From: Microbacterium sp. LCT-H2
GTDB lineage: Bacteria > Actinomycetota > Actinomycetes > Actinomycetales > Microbacteriaceae
Direction: 5' to 3'
Assembly (NCBI RefSeq): GCF_001866135.1
Contig: NZ_MODW01000001.1
Coordinates: 248,001 to 312,000, forward strand
DNA: 64,000 nt
In this document: one piece after another, positions 16,671 through 24,663 of the stretch
Position numbering within the stretch: the stretch's first letter is position 1
Layout of the letters: each line of letters starts with the position of its first letter
The notes under the pieces: generated by a model
Database searches by the model: none
Told to the model about the DNA's origin: nothing
Seen by the model: the letters and a program-made list of their open reading frames with translations, nothing else
Made by a program: the position numbers and the translations under genes

Positions 16671-17306
16671 TCAGGCGAGGCCGTGTTCGAAAGCGAACAC
16701 GACGAGCTGCACGCGGTCGCGGAGCGCGAGCTTCGTGAGGATGCGGCTGATGTGGGTCTTCACGGTGGCCTCGCTGAGGAACTCCCGCGCGGCGATCTCG
16801 GCATTCGAGAGACCCCGGGCGGCGAGGGCGAAGATCTCCCGCTCCCGCTCCGTCAGCTCGGCGTACTGCGGCGGCACGGGCTTCGGAGCCTCCGCGAAGT
16901 GCTCGAACAGCTCGCGGGTCGCGGAGGCCGCGATCACGCTCGATCCCGCGTGCACGGTCCGGATCGCGGCGAGCAGGAACTCCGGATCGGCGTCCTTGAG
17001 GAGGAAGCCGCTCGCCCCCTGCCGGATCGCCCGCGCCGCCGCCTCGTCGAGGTCGAACGTCGTGAGCATGACGATGCGCGGGGGTTCCGGGCGGGACAGG
17101 ATCTCGGCGGTCGCGGTCAGCCCGTCCATCACCGGCATCCGGATGTCCATGAGCACCACGTCCGGCCGAGTCGCCGCGATCACGTCGAGAGCCTCCCGGC
17201 CGTTGCCCGCCTCCCCCACGACCTCGAGGTCCGGCTGGGAGGCCACGAGCATGCGGATCCCGGCCCGGAACAGCGCCTGGTCGTCCACCAGCGCGACTCT
17301 GATCAC
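16671..17306 (-). CDS. Response regulator, NarL/LuxR type
   Basis: 211 residues. The receiver domain has the acidic pair VDD at 8-9 and phospho-acceptor Asp54 in VLMDIRMP, followed by LTTF and a FLLKDADP lysine region. The C-terminal LuxR HTH (about 145-205) contains LTEREREIFALAARGLSNAEIA and SEATVKTHISRILTKL. Its ATG overlaps the stop of the sensor kinase gene (17303-17306). Given the upstream boxes it probably activates the adjacent ABC exporter operon. Confidence 0.95.
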   Translation of the reverse strand: MIRVALVDDQALFRAGIRMLVASQPDLEVVGEAGNGREALDVIAATRPDVVLMDIRMPVMDGLTATAEILSRPEPPRIVMLTTFDLDEAAARAIRQGASGFLLKDADPEFLLAAIRTVHAGSSVIAASATRELFEHFAEAPKPVPPQYAELTEREREIFALAARGLSNAEIAAREFLSEATVKTHISRILTKLALRDRVQLVVFAFEHGLA

Positions 17307-18487
17307 TGCGGGGCTCCGATCGGAAGGCTGCTCTGGACGACGAACTGCGCACCACGGCGCTCGGCTTGCAGACTACCGCCCACGAGCTGCGCCCGCTCAC
17401 GCATGCCGATGAGGCCGTGTCCTCCGGGGGTCCCCGGCGTCGACTCCGGCGAGACGGTGTTGCGCACCTCGATGTCGACGCGATCCGGGAGCCACGCGAG
17501 ATGCACGTCCACCGCGCCGTCGCCGTGGCGGATCGCGTTCGTCAGCGCCTCCTGGAGGATCCGGTAGACCGCGAGCTGGATGGCGCCCGGCGGCTCCCCG
17601 GGGGGCATGGGGTCGACCGTGACCCGCGGCTCGATGCCGGCCTGGCGCACCTGGGCGAACAGCGTCTCGAGATCGGCGAGCGTCGGCTGCGGACCGTCGC
17701 CCTGACGATGACGAAGCTGGGTGAGGAGCATCCGCACGTCGCTCAGGGCCCCGCGGGCGGTCTGCGCGATCGTGCCGAGGGTCTCTGTCGCGATCTCCGG
17801 CTTCACCGCTGCGGCATAGCGGGCACCGTCGGCCTGGGCGATGACGACCGCGAGCGAGTGCGCCACGACGTCATGCATGTCCCGCGCGATGCGCACCCGT
17901 TCCTGCTCCTCGGCGGCCAGGGCCTCAGCCTGCAGCTGCGCCGAACGCGTGCGCCGGTTGCGCAGCACGACCCGCCAGAGGAGTCCGCACACCCACGCGA
18001 ACCCCAGCGCCATGATGGAGGCCGCGACGAGCAGAGTGCCGCCGGTCACGAGCTCCCATCCGCTGCCGGAGCCGAGCATGGCGCCCCCGATGACCACGAC
18101 CATGTACAGCGCGGCGACGATGCCGCCCACGATCACCGACCCGAACCCCCACCACAGCACGCGGCGGGTGCCCCACGCGGAGGTCGCGTACAACACGAGG
18201 AGGATCGCGACGTCGGTCGGCAGCGGCCCGAAGCCGGCGAGCATCTGCACGATGGCTCCGGCCCAGGCCGCGGCGAGCGCGAGACCGGGGGCCAGACGAC
18301 CGATCGCCACCCCGCCGAACAGGAAGACCGACGACGAGATCAGACCGATGACGTTGACCGCCGATGACCCGGCCACGTCTGGTTGGGGCGCATAGAACAC
18401 CACCCCGAGCGGCGTCAGGAGCGCGAACAGCAGCACCGCCCCCACGATGTCGAGGACGAGGCCGGTGCGGGACAGCGGACGGATCAC
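17303..18487 (-). CDS. Sensor histidine kinase, DesK/LiaS class (HisKA_3)
   Basis: 394 residues. The first 175 hold about five membrane segments without a sizeable extracellular sensor domain. The dimerisation and phosphoacceptor domain has ERVRIARDMHDVVAHSL with His205. The HATPase_c domain shows the N-box ILQEALTNAIRHG and the glycine box GHGLIGMRER near 365. It is translationally coupled to the response regulator. Kinases with only membrane segments as input, next to a MacB-like pump, typically respond to envelope stress or peptide antibiotics; the stimulus here is inferred. Confidence 0.93.
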   Translation of the reverse strand: MIRPLSRTGLVLDIVGAVLLFALLTPLGVVFYAPQPDVAGSSAVNVIGLISSSVFLFGGVAIGRLAPGLALAAAWAGAIVQMLAGFGPLPTDVAILLVLYATSAWGTRRVLWWGFGSVIVGGIVAALYMVVVIGGAMLGSGSGWELVTGGTLLVAASIMALGFAWVCGLLWRVVLRNRRTRSAQLQAEALAAEEQERVRIARDMHDVVAHSLAVVIAQADGARYAAAVKPEIATETLGTIAQTARGALSDVRMLLTQLRHRQGDGPQPTLADLETLFAQVRQAGIEPRVTVDPMPPGEPPGAIQLAVYRILQEALTNAIRHGDGAVDVHLAWLPDRVDIEVRNTVSPESTPGTPGGHGLIGMRERAQLVGGSLQAERRGAQFVVQSSLPIGAPQ

Positions 18488-18493
18488 TCCCCC

Positions 18494-18499
18494 ACGCTA
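18494..18499 (-). promoter_or_regulatory. -10 element of leaderless histidine kinase gene
   Basis: Minus-strand TAGCGT, 6 nt before the GTG at 18487. Confidence 0.45.
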
Positions 18500-18541
18500 C
18501 GCGAGCAGCTTGGGGCCGGCATCCGTCGGGGGATGTATCCC

Positions 18542-19333
18542 TCAGGCGCGGGCGAGGATCTCCCCGTGCGGCACGAGGAACCAGCCGTCGCCGTCGTGGG
18601 CCCAGCGCTTCCAGGCGTCGCTGATCTCCTGCAGGTCGGCCGCGGATGCCATCTCCTGGTCCACGAGCTGCTTGGCGAGTGCCGATTTCAGGATGCGGTC
18701 GGCCCACATCCCGCCCCACCAGGCGCGCTCGGACGGCGTCGCGTAGCACCAGGTCGACGCCGTCGCCGTCACGTCCGCGAAGCCCGCGGCGCGTGCCCAG
18801 GCCAGAAGGCGGCGGCCGGCATCCGGCTCTCCGCCGTTCGCCCGGGCGGCGGCGCGGTACAGCGCGAGCCAGCGGTCGAGCTCCGGGAGCACCGGGAACC
18901 ACAGGAAGCCCGCGTAGTCGGCGTCGCGCGCGGCGACGAGTCCGCCAGGCTTCGCGACCCGGCGCATCTCCCGCAACGCCTGCACCGGATCGGCGACGTG
19001 CTGCAGCACCTGGTGCGCGTGCACGATGTCGAACGAATCGTCGGCGAAGCTCAGCGCGTGCACGTCCTCGACGGAGAAGGCGATGTTCGTGACGCCCCGC
19101 GCGGCGGCGAGGTCGCGGGAGAGGGACAGTGCGGCGTCATCGATCTCGGTCGCCGTGACGTGCGCGACCACTCCCGCGAAGTCCACCGTGATCGACCCGG
19201 GTCCCGCCCCCACGTCGAGGAGCCGGGTCTCTGCCGTGAGGTGCGGTCGAAGGTAGGCCGCCGAGTTCGCGATGTCCCGCACGCTGTGCGAGCGGAGGAC
19301 GGATTCGTGGTGTCCATGCGTGTACGAGGCCAT
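18542..19333 (-). CDS. SAM-dependent methyltransferase, UbiE/Methyltransf_11 type
   Basis: 263 residues. The SAM-binding motif I is LLDVGAGPGSITVDFA (about 38-53); motif II acidic residue is in VTATEIDD; DSFDIVHAHQVLQHVADP is the post-II region and LREMRRVAKPGG the next strand and helix. The substrate is unknown. It lies near men genes, but it does not look like MenG (which has a different start and length) and lacks that family's C-terminal signature. ATG 19333 was chosen because CAGACT lies 6 nt upstream and MASYTHGHHESV begins the conserved region. Confidence 0.85.
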   Translation of the reverse strand: MASYTHGHHESVLRSHSVRDIANSAAYLRPHLTAETRLLDVGAGPGSITVDFAGVVAHVTATEIDDAALSLSRDLAAARGVTNIAFSVEDVHALSFADDSFDIVHAHQVLQHVADPVQALREMRRVAKPGGLVAARDADYAGFLWFPVLPELDRWLALYRAAARANGGEPDAGRRLLAWARAAGFADVTATASTWCYATPSERAWWGGMWADRILKSALAKQLVDQEMASAADLQEISDAWKRWAHDGDGWFLVPHGEILARA

Positions 19334-19339
19334 GCCCTC

Positions 19340-19345
19340 AGTCTG
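19340..19345 (-). promoter_or_regulatory. -10-like element of methyltransferase gene
   Basis: Minus-strand CAGACT, 6 nt before the ATG at 19333. Confidence 0.4.
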
Positions 19346-19356
19346 GCACTCCCGCC

Positions 19357-19432
19357 GACCCACCCCTTTCCGTGAGTCCCGGCCCCTTCCGTACGGCCGC
19401 AAGGGGCCGGGGCGGCGCGAAAGGGGTGGGTC
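19357..19432. repeat. Nested inverted repeat, family A copy 2
   Basis: Outer arms are a perfect 14-bp pair, GACCCACCCCTTTC (19357-19370) and GAAAGGGGTGGGTC (19419-19432). The inner hairpin is 11 bp, CCCGGCCCCTT (19378-19388) with AAGGGGCCGGG (19401-19411). It starts 6 nt past the menE stop, almost the same offset as copy 1 from its upstream gene. Confidence 0.8.
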
Positions 19433-19438
19433 GACGGG

Positions 19439-20590
19439 CTAGAGCGAGGCGACCATGCGGCGGATCGCCTCGCGGTCGGGCTTGCCGGAGGAGAGGACGT
19501 CGAGTTCGTCAACGACGATCAGGCGGGACGGACGCGCGTGGGCGCCGATCTCCCCGGCCACCGCCTCCCTGGCCTGGGCGAGCTGTTCGGACTCGCTGCG
19601 CCGCAGGGCCTCGCCGCGCGCCGCGACGATGACCGAGGCCTCCCCCCAGCGCTCGTCGTCGACTGCCACGACCACAGCCTGATGCAGCCCTGGCACGGCG
19701 CGGACGATGCGCTCCACCCGGTCGAGCGAGATGTTGATGCCGCCCGACACGATTACGTTGTCCGCACGACCGTGCACGCGCACCACGCCGTCCTCGAGGA
19801 GACCGAGGTCGCCCGTCCGGTACCAGCGGATGCCGTGCTCGTCCCGCGCGAAGGTGCGCGCGGTCAGCGCTGGGTCGCCCAGATACCCCTCCGCGAGCAT
19901 GGGGCCGGCGATCCGCAGCTCGCCGTCGACCGCCCGGACGTTCACGGTGTCGAGCGGGACGCCGTCGTACACACAGCCGCCACTGGTCTCCGTCGATCCG
20001 TAGGTCCGCACGAGACGCACCCCGAGGTCGGCCGCCCGCTCCCGCAACGGCTCCGGGAGCGCCTGGCCCCCGACGAGGATGGCCTCATACGCCTGCAGCG
20101 CCGCGAGCACCCCCGGTTCCCCTGTCGCGTCCAAGAGCGTCGCGATCTGCGCCGGGACGAGGGAGGTGTAGAGGGTGGGGAGGACGCCCGCGGTCGTGGC
20201 GTGCAGCATGCTCCGCGAGGCCTCGGCGAACGCCCGTGGCGTGAACCGCCCCTCGATCCGGGTCGGCTCGGTTCCCGCGAGGATCGACCGCACCATCACC
20301 TGCAGCCCCGCGACGTAGCCGGCCGGTAGGGCGAGAAGCCAGCGGCCGCTGCCGATGCGGGCGGCGGTGGACTCCGCGCTCGCCCGCAGGGCCTCGCCGC
20401 TCAGCGCCACCCGCTTCGGGACACCGCTGGATCCGGACGTCGCGATCACCGCGGCGATGCCGTCGTCCACCTCCGCCGGGGCGTCGGCGAGCATGCCGAA
20501 GCCGAGGGCCGGTCCCTCGTCGAGCGCCCGGAGCAGCGCCTCCCGCAGAAGCCCGGTGTCTTCGGCGTCGGTCGGGATCAGCGCGGTCAC
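19439..20590 (-). CDS. menE: o-Succinylbenzoate-CoA ligase (short actinobacterial MenE)
   Basis: 383-residue adenylate-forming ligase that activates o-succinylbenzoate with CoA in menaquinone synthesis. The AMP-binding P-loop is VIATSGSSGVPKRVALS near residue 50; the adenine-binding motif is RTYGSTETSGGCVYDG near 200; YRTGDLG near 262 and the C-terminal hinge and lysine GKPDREAIR near 370 are present. It is shorter than the roughly 450-490 residues of enterobacterial MenE, as is common in actinobacteria. menB lies upstream on the same strand with a 25-nt gap. Confidence 0.92.
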   Translation of the reverse strand: MTALIPTDAEDTGLLREALLRALDEGPALGFGMLADAPAEVDDGIAAVIATSGSSGVPKRVALSGEALRASAESTAARIGSGRWLLALPAGYVAGLQVMVRSILAGTEPTRIEGRFTPRAFAEASRSMLHATTAGVLPTLYTSLVPAQIATLLDATGEPGVLAALQAYEAILVGGQALPEPLRERAADLGVRLVRTYGSTETSGGCVYDGVPLDTVNVRAVDGELRIAGPMLAEGYLGDPALTARTFARDEHGIRWYRTGDLGLLEDGVVRVHGRADNVIVSGGINISLDRVERIVRAVPGLHQAVVVAVDDERWGEASVIVAARGEALRRSESEQLAQAREAVAGEIGAHARPSRLIVVDELDVLSSGKPDREAIRRMVASL

Positions 20591-20615
20591 GGTCGGCTCC
20601 GTCTCTCGTGCGGAC

Positions 20616-21536
20616 TCAGTAGTGCCAGGGGAAGGAGGACCAGTCGGGGGCGCGCTTCTCGAGGAACGAATCCCGCCCCTCCACGGCCTCGTCCGTGCCG
20701 TAGGCGAGACGGGTGGCCTCGCCCGCGAACACCTGCTGCCCCGCGAGCCCGTCGTCGACAGCGTTGAAGGCGAACTTGAGCATCCGGATCGCCGTCGGCG
20801 ACTTCGTCAGCACGGTGCGCGCCATCTTCAGCGCCTCGCGCTCGAGCTCGGCGTGCGGCACCACGCGGTTCACGGCGCCCGCCTCGTAGGCCCGCTGCGC
20901 CGAGTACTCCTCGGCGAGGAAGAACACCTCCCGCGCGAACTTCTGTCCCGTCTGCCGGGCCATGTAGGCGGAGCCGTACCCCGCGTCGAAGCTGCCGACG
21001 TCGGCGTCCGTCTGCTTGAAGCGCGCGTGCTCGGCCGACGCGATGGTCAGGTCGCAGACCACGTGCAGCGAGTGCCCGCCACCGGCCGCCCACCCGGGGA
21101 CCACGGCGATGACGACCTTCGGCATGAAGCGGATGAGCCGCTGCACCTCGAGGATGTGCAGCCGCCCGACAGCCGCCGCGGACGCTCCGCTGACGACAGC
21201 GGTCTCCGCGTCCGAGTATTTGTATCCGTCGCGGCCGCGGATGCGCTGATCGCCGCCGGAGCAGAACGCCCACCCGCCGTCCTTCGGGCTCGGTCCGTTG
21301 CCGGTCAGCAGCACCGCCCCGATACGCGCGTCCTGCCGCGCGATGTCGAGCGCACGGTAGAGCTCGTCGACCGTGTGCGGGCGGAAGGCGTTGCGCACCT
21401 CCGGCCGGTGGAAGGCGATGCGGGCGACCCCGCCGTCGCGGCTCACGTGCGCCGTGATGTCGGTGTAGTGCTCGGCGCCAGGCGCCAGCTCCCACTCGGC
21501 GGGATCGAACAGGTCGGAGACGAAGGCATCGGTCAC
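20616..21536 (-). CDS. menB: 1,4-Dihydroxy-2-naphthoyl-CoA synthase
   Basis: 306-residue crotonase-fold enzyme that cyclises o-succinylbenzoyl-CoA. Conserved blocks are RPEVRNAFRPHTVDEL, the GWAFCSGGDQRIRG oxyanion region, VVPGWAAGGGHSLHVVCDLTIAS, and DADVGSFDAGYGSAY. The C-terminal FLEKRAPDWSSFPWHY is the MenB ending. The GTG at 21536 was preferred because TAGGCT lies 7 nt upstream, suggesting a leaderless message whose promoter lies inside the end of the preceding gene. With menE and menC this gives three menaquinone steps in the region. Confidence 0.94.
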   Translation of the reverse strand: MTDAFVSDLFDPAEWELAPGAEHYTDITAHVSRDGGVARIAFHRPEVRNAFRPHTVDELYRALDIARQDARIGAVLLTGNGPSPKDGGWAFCSGGDQRIRGRDGYKYSDAETAVVSGASAAAVGRLHILEVQRLIRFMPKVVIAVVPGWAAGGGHSLHVVCDLTIASAEHARFKQTDADVGSFDAGYGSAYMARQTGQKFAREVFFLAEEYSAQRAYEAGAVNRVVPHAELEREALKMARTVLTKSPTAIRMLKFAFNAVDDGLAGQQVFAGEATRLAYGTDEAVEGRDSFLEKRAPDWSSFPWHY

Positions 21537-21541
21537 GGTCT

Positions 21542-22501
21542 TCAGCCTATTCCCCGGGCACGCGCCGTCTTCATCCACCCGTCGACGATGTCCCAGGCCG
21601 GGAAGGCCACGAGGCAGACGCCGGTGATCACCGTGAGCACGCGCATCGTGTCGGCCTCCACCCCGTTGTCCGTGAACACGAACTCCAGGAAGGCCGGGTT
21701 CAGCAGCTCCCCCTGCAGGAGCAGGGTGAGTGCCCACACCGCGAAGGCGACGGCGAGCACGGTGTTCACGACGGCCGCGGCGACGGTCCACCGCCGACGC
21801 GCGTACACGGCGACGGCCAGGACGGCCTCCGCGATCATGAGCGCGAGGAGGATGCCGATGCCCACCGGCCAGAGCGCGGGCGCCAGGATCGGGATGGGGT
21901 CGCCGCCGGTCGGGAAGAATCCGAGCGTCGCGTCCCACACGATCGCGCCGATGCCGGCGAGGAGGAACACGAGCGAGGCGATCACGTCGGTACGGGCGGC
22001 CCCGTGCTCCGTGGGCTCGGGGAGTTGGTCCACGTTCCAGCGCACGCCGGTGTCGGCGCCGGTGCGCTCCAGCACGACGAAGACGAGCGTGACCCAGAAG
22101 CACAGGTGCACGATGACGGACAGGGTGACCGAGACGACCGCACCGATGACCTCTCCGGGTCCGCCGCCGTTGATGAGCTGCCCGATCGCGACGCCCACCG
22201 CGGCGAACGGCGGCACGATGAACAGGAGCAGCTTCAGCAGCCGCCACCAGGTGAGGTAGTAGCGCGGACCGATGAGGTGCAGCGGGCGGTCGGCGTATCC
22301 GGCGGCGAGGATGCCCGGGTCGCCGAGGTCGGTGAGGACGGCGCGCTCCGCCTCCTCCGGGCTCTCGCCCTGTTCCCGCCGCGCGTCGACGGCGTCGGCG
22401 ATGGCGGCTTCGAGTTCGGCGCGGACCTCGTCCTGCGTATCCGGCGCGAGGCTGCGGATCGTGGCGCTGATGTAGCGCTCGGTGAGGGTGCTCGCGGTCA
22501 T
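21542..22501 (-). CDS. Membrane protein with N-terminal HAAS-type (permease prefix) domain
   Basis: 319 residues. The N-terminal soluble segment (1-75), with LAPDTQDEVRAELEAAIADAV and AVLTDLGDPGILAAGYADRP, matches the short helical domain seen in proteins partnered with PadR regulators. About six membrane segments follow. It starts 1 nt after the PadR gene stop, so the pair is translationally coupled, a very common actinobacterial and firmicute arrangement. Physiological function is unknown. Confidence 0.8.
   Translation of the reverse strand: MTASTLTERYISATIRSLAPDTQDEVRAELEAAIADAVDARREQGESPEEAERAVLTDLGDPGILAAGYADRPLHLIGPRYYLTWWRLLKLLLFIVPPFAAVGVAIGQLINGGGPGEVIGAVVSVTLSVIVHLCFWVTLVFVVLERTGADTGVRWNVDQLPEPTEHGAARTDVIASLVFLLAGIGAIVWDATLGFFPTGGDPIPILAPALWPVGIGILLALMIAEAVLAVAVYARRRWTVAAAVVNTVLAVAFAVWALTLLLQGELLNPAFLEFVFTDNGVEADTMRVLTVITGVCLVAFPAWDIVDGWMKTARARGIG
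21544..21549 (-). promoter_or_regulatory. -10 element of leaderless menB, inside the end of the preceding gene
   Basis: Minus-strand TAGGCT, 7 nt before the menB GTG; it overlaps the last codons of the gene at 21542-22501. Confidence 0.45.
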
Positions 22502-22502
22502 G

Positions 22503-22835
22503 TCAGTTCTCCTCGGGGGTGAGGGAGGCGATCGCGGTGGTGAGCGCGCGCCATTCGTCGGTGAGGGTGTCGGCCAGCCGGGTCCCGGCTTCCGAGGTGC
22601 GGTAGAACTTGCGGGGCCGGGCCTCGTCGGTGTTCCACTCGCTCGTCAGGTACTCCTGCTTCTCCAGACGACGCAGCAGCGGGTAGAGCGTGTTCGCATC
22701 GGTGGCGAAGCCCCGACTCTCGAGCTGCTCGAGCAGCGCGTACCCGTACTCCGGCGTACGCAGCAGCTGCAGGCAGGCGAGCACCACGGTGCCGCGGCGC
22801 AATTCCTGCAGATGCGTGTCGAGTGCCTCGTTCAT
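22503..22835 (-). CDS. PadR-family transcriptional regulator
   Basis: 110 residues, the length of small (PadR-s2) regulators. The winged-helix domain has LRRGTVVLACLQLLRTPEYGYALLEQLESRG and the recognition region TDANTLYPLLRRLEKQEYL, then the wing with RPRKFYRTSEAGTRL. A C-terminal helix serves dimerisation. ATG 22835 was chosen because TACTGT lies 7 nt upstream. It probably represses itself and the coupled membrane protein gene. Confidence 0.92.
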   Translation of the reverse strand: MNEALDTHLQELRRGTVVLACLQLLRTPEYGYALLEQLESRGFATDANTLYPLLRRLEKQEYLTSEWNTDEARPRKFYRTSEAGTRLADTLTDEWRALTTAIASLTPEEN

Positions 22836-22842
22836 GTCGATC

Positions 22843-22861
22843 ACAGTAGTGTGCGTCACAC
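22843..22861 (-). promoter_or_regulatory. PadR gene -10 element with adjacent candidate operator
   Basis: Minus-strand TACTGT (22848-22843) abuts an inverted repeat GTGTG-ACG-CACAC (22861-22849). Its place just upstream of the -10 element would let a bound repressor block polymerase. Confidence 0.5.
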
Positions 22862-22912
22862 ACCATTGTCAACGGCACACCTTCGTGCGACATGCTGCCG
22901 AGGGTCGTGGCG

Positions 22913-22918
22913 CACAAT
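22913..22918 (+). promoter_or_regulatory. -10-like element of menC
   Basis: CACAAT ends 6 nt before the ATG at 22925. Confidence 0.4.
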
Positions 22919-22924
22919 GGGGTC

Positions 22925-23911
22925 ATGATCCCCGCCGTCACGGAGCTCCTCGATTCCGCCCGCGTCGTCGCCCTGCCGATGCAGACCCGCTTCCGCGGCG
23001 TCGACACCCGCGAGGCCCTGCTGTTCGAAGGACCGGAGGGCTGGGCGGAGTTCTCGCCGTTCGTCGAGTACGACGACGCCGAGGCCGCAACCTGGCTGGC
23101 GGCGGCGATCGACTACGCGTACGCACCCCAGCCCGCACCGCTGCGTGACCGCGTCGCCGTCAACGCCACCGTGCCCGCCGTCGGCGCCGACCGCGTGCCC
23201 GAGGTCCTCGGGCGTTTCGCCGGCTGCCGGACCGCGAAGGTCAAGGTCGCCGAGCCCGGCCAGGCGCTGGCGGACGACGTCGCCCGGGTCCGGGCCGTCC
23301 GCGAGGCGCTCGGGCCGGAGGGCCGCATCCGGGTCGACGCGAACGGCCTGTGGAACGTCGACGAGGCCGAGCACGCAGTGCACGCCCTCGCCCCGTTCGA
23401 CCTGGAGTACGTCGAGCAGCCGTGCGCGTCGGTGCCCGAGCTCGTCGAGCTGCGCCGGCGCATCGCCTACATGGGCATCCCGATCGCGGCGGACGAGAGC
23501 ATCCGGAAGTCCGGCGACCCCCTCGCCGTCGCACGCGCGGGCGCGGCGGACATCGTCGTCATCAAGGCGCAGCCCCTAGGCGGCCTGACCCACGCCCTGC
23601 AGATCGTCACCGCCGCCGGCCTGCCCGCGGTCGTCTCCAGCGCGCTGGACACCGCGATCGGGCTCTCCCAGGGGGCCGCCCTGGCCGCCGCCCTCCCGAC
23701 CCTCGACTATGACTGCGGTCTCGGCACGGCCTCCCTGTTTCAGGACGACGTCGCCGACCTCCGCCCCGCGGACGGAGCGATCCCGGTGGGACGCCTGACC
23801 CCCGACCCGGCAGCGCTCACCCGGCTCGCCGCCGCGGACGAACGCCGTGAGTGGTGGCTGGCCCGGCTGGCCCGCTGCCACCACGAGCTGGTCGCAGCCC
23901 GCAGCGCCTAG
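22925..23911 (+). CDS. menC: o-Succinylbenzoate synthase
   Basis: 328-residue enolase-superfamily enzyme that dehydrates SHCHC to o-succinylbenzoate. The K-x-K catalytic motif is Lys105/Lys107 in RTAKVKVAE. Metal ligands are Asp138 (RVDANGLW), Glu164 (EYVEQP) and Asp190 (IAADES), and the second catalytic Lys214 is in VIKAQPLGG. ATG 22925 was preferred over one at 22892 because the conserved region begins there and it has the -10 spacing of leaderless genes. Its stop overlaps the convergent tetR stop in a shared CTAG. Confidence 0.93.
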   Translation: MIPAVTELLDSARVVALPMQTRFRGVDTREALLFEGPEGWAEFSPFVEYDDAEAATWLAAAIDYAYAPQPAPLRDRVAVNATVPAVGADRVPEVLGRFAGCRTAKVKVAEPGQALADDVARVRAVREALGPEGRIRVDANGLWNVDEAEHAVHALAPFDLEYVEQPCASVPELVELRRRIAYMGIPIAADESIRKSGDPLAVARAGAADIVVIKAQPLGGLTHALQIVTAAGLPAVVSSALDTAIGLSQGAALAAALPTLDYDCGLGTASLFQDDVADLRPADGAIPVGRLTPDPAALTRLAAADERREWWLARLARCHHELVAARSA

Positions 23912-24534
23912 GACTCGACGAGGAGTTCCACGAGCCGCCCAAGCTCCTCGCCGCCGGAGTGCCGCAGGGCCGCGTCGTCACGACCGGCCATGGCACCGCG
24001 GACGGTCATGCCCTCCCAGAGGATCATGAGCATGCGCGCCGCATCGGTCGCGGGCAGCCGGAGACGCAGCGTGCCCGCCGCCTCCACGATGTCCTCCACG
24101 ATGCGCGCGATGCTCGCGACCATCTCGCGCTCCTGGGCGAGGTAGGCCTCGCCGAACTGCGGGTCGCGCAGGGCGCGGATCCGGATCTCGCTCATCAGCA
24201 TCACGCCCAGGCGGTCGTCGCTGCCGAGCTCCATGATCTGCTGGACGAGATCCTTCGGGTCGCAGTCGTCGGCGAGCTCGCCGTCTGCACGCATCTGCTC
24301 CACGCGGGTCCGCACGGCTGCCACCCTCGCGTCGGCGACACCGGCCGCGAGGGTCAGGAACAGCTCGTCCTTCGAGTCGAAGTTGGAGTAGAACGCCCCG
24401 CGCGTGAAGCCGGCGCGCTCGCAGACGGCCTCGACCGAGGCACCGTCCAGGCCGGCCTCGGCGAACACCTGCGCGGCGGCCTCCAGCAGGCGCGCCTTCG
24501 TGTTCTCCCGGCTGCGGGTGGCGGGTGACGACAT
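23908..24534 (-). CDS. TetR-family transcriptional regulator
   Basis: 208 residues. The N-terminal HTH (about 10-55) contains TKARLLEAAAQVFAEAGLDGASVEAVCERAGFTRGAFYSNFDSKDEL, split here by function as helix 1, recognition helix and the YSNF turn. The C-terminal ligand domain is unassigned. It is divergent from the MMPL gene with two tandem palindromes between them, so it very likely represses that operon and itself. AGGAGG precedes the ATG. Confidence 0.94.
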   Translation of the reverse strand: MSSPATRSRENTKARLLEAAAQVFAEAGLDGASVEAVCERAGFTRGAFYSNFDSKDELFLTLAAGVADARVAAVRTRVEQMRADGELADDCDPKDLVQQIMELGSDDRLGVMLMSEIRIRALRDPQFGEAYLAQEREMVASIARIVEDIVEAAGTLRLRLPATDAARMLMILWEGMTVRGAMAGRDDAALRHSGGEELGRLVELLVES

Positions 24535-24604
24535 CGGAACCTCCTGGCCTTCCCTCTCGACGATTCACACCCGGTGCACAGACTCCGGATGGCGGATGAC
24601 CTTA

Positions 24605-24639
24605 CGATACATCTATGTATCGGATACACCTGTGTATCC
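24605..24639. promoter_or_regulatory. Two tandem 18-bp palindromes, likely TetR operators
   Basis: CGATACAT-CT-ATGTATCG (24605-24622) and GGATACAC-CT-GTGTATCC (24622-24639) share one base and are 17 bp centre to centre. Both have 8-bp perfect arms around CT. They lie 25 nt upstream of the MMPL GTG and about 70 nt upstream of the TetR gene. Confidence 0.8.
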
Positions 24640-24663
24640 ACCCGGCACCCCACGGAGAATCGC

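Noticed and set aside
18542..19333. Methyltransferase near menB and menE as MenG, the last menaquinone step
   Set aside because: Length and the conserved blocks differ from MenG/UbiE; it has a general Methyltransf_11 pattern and a unique C-terminal half.
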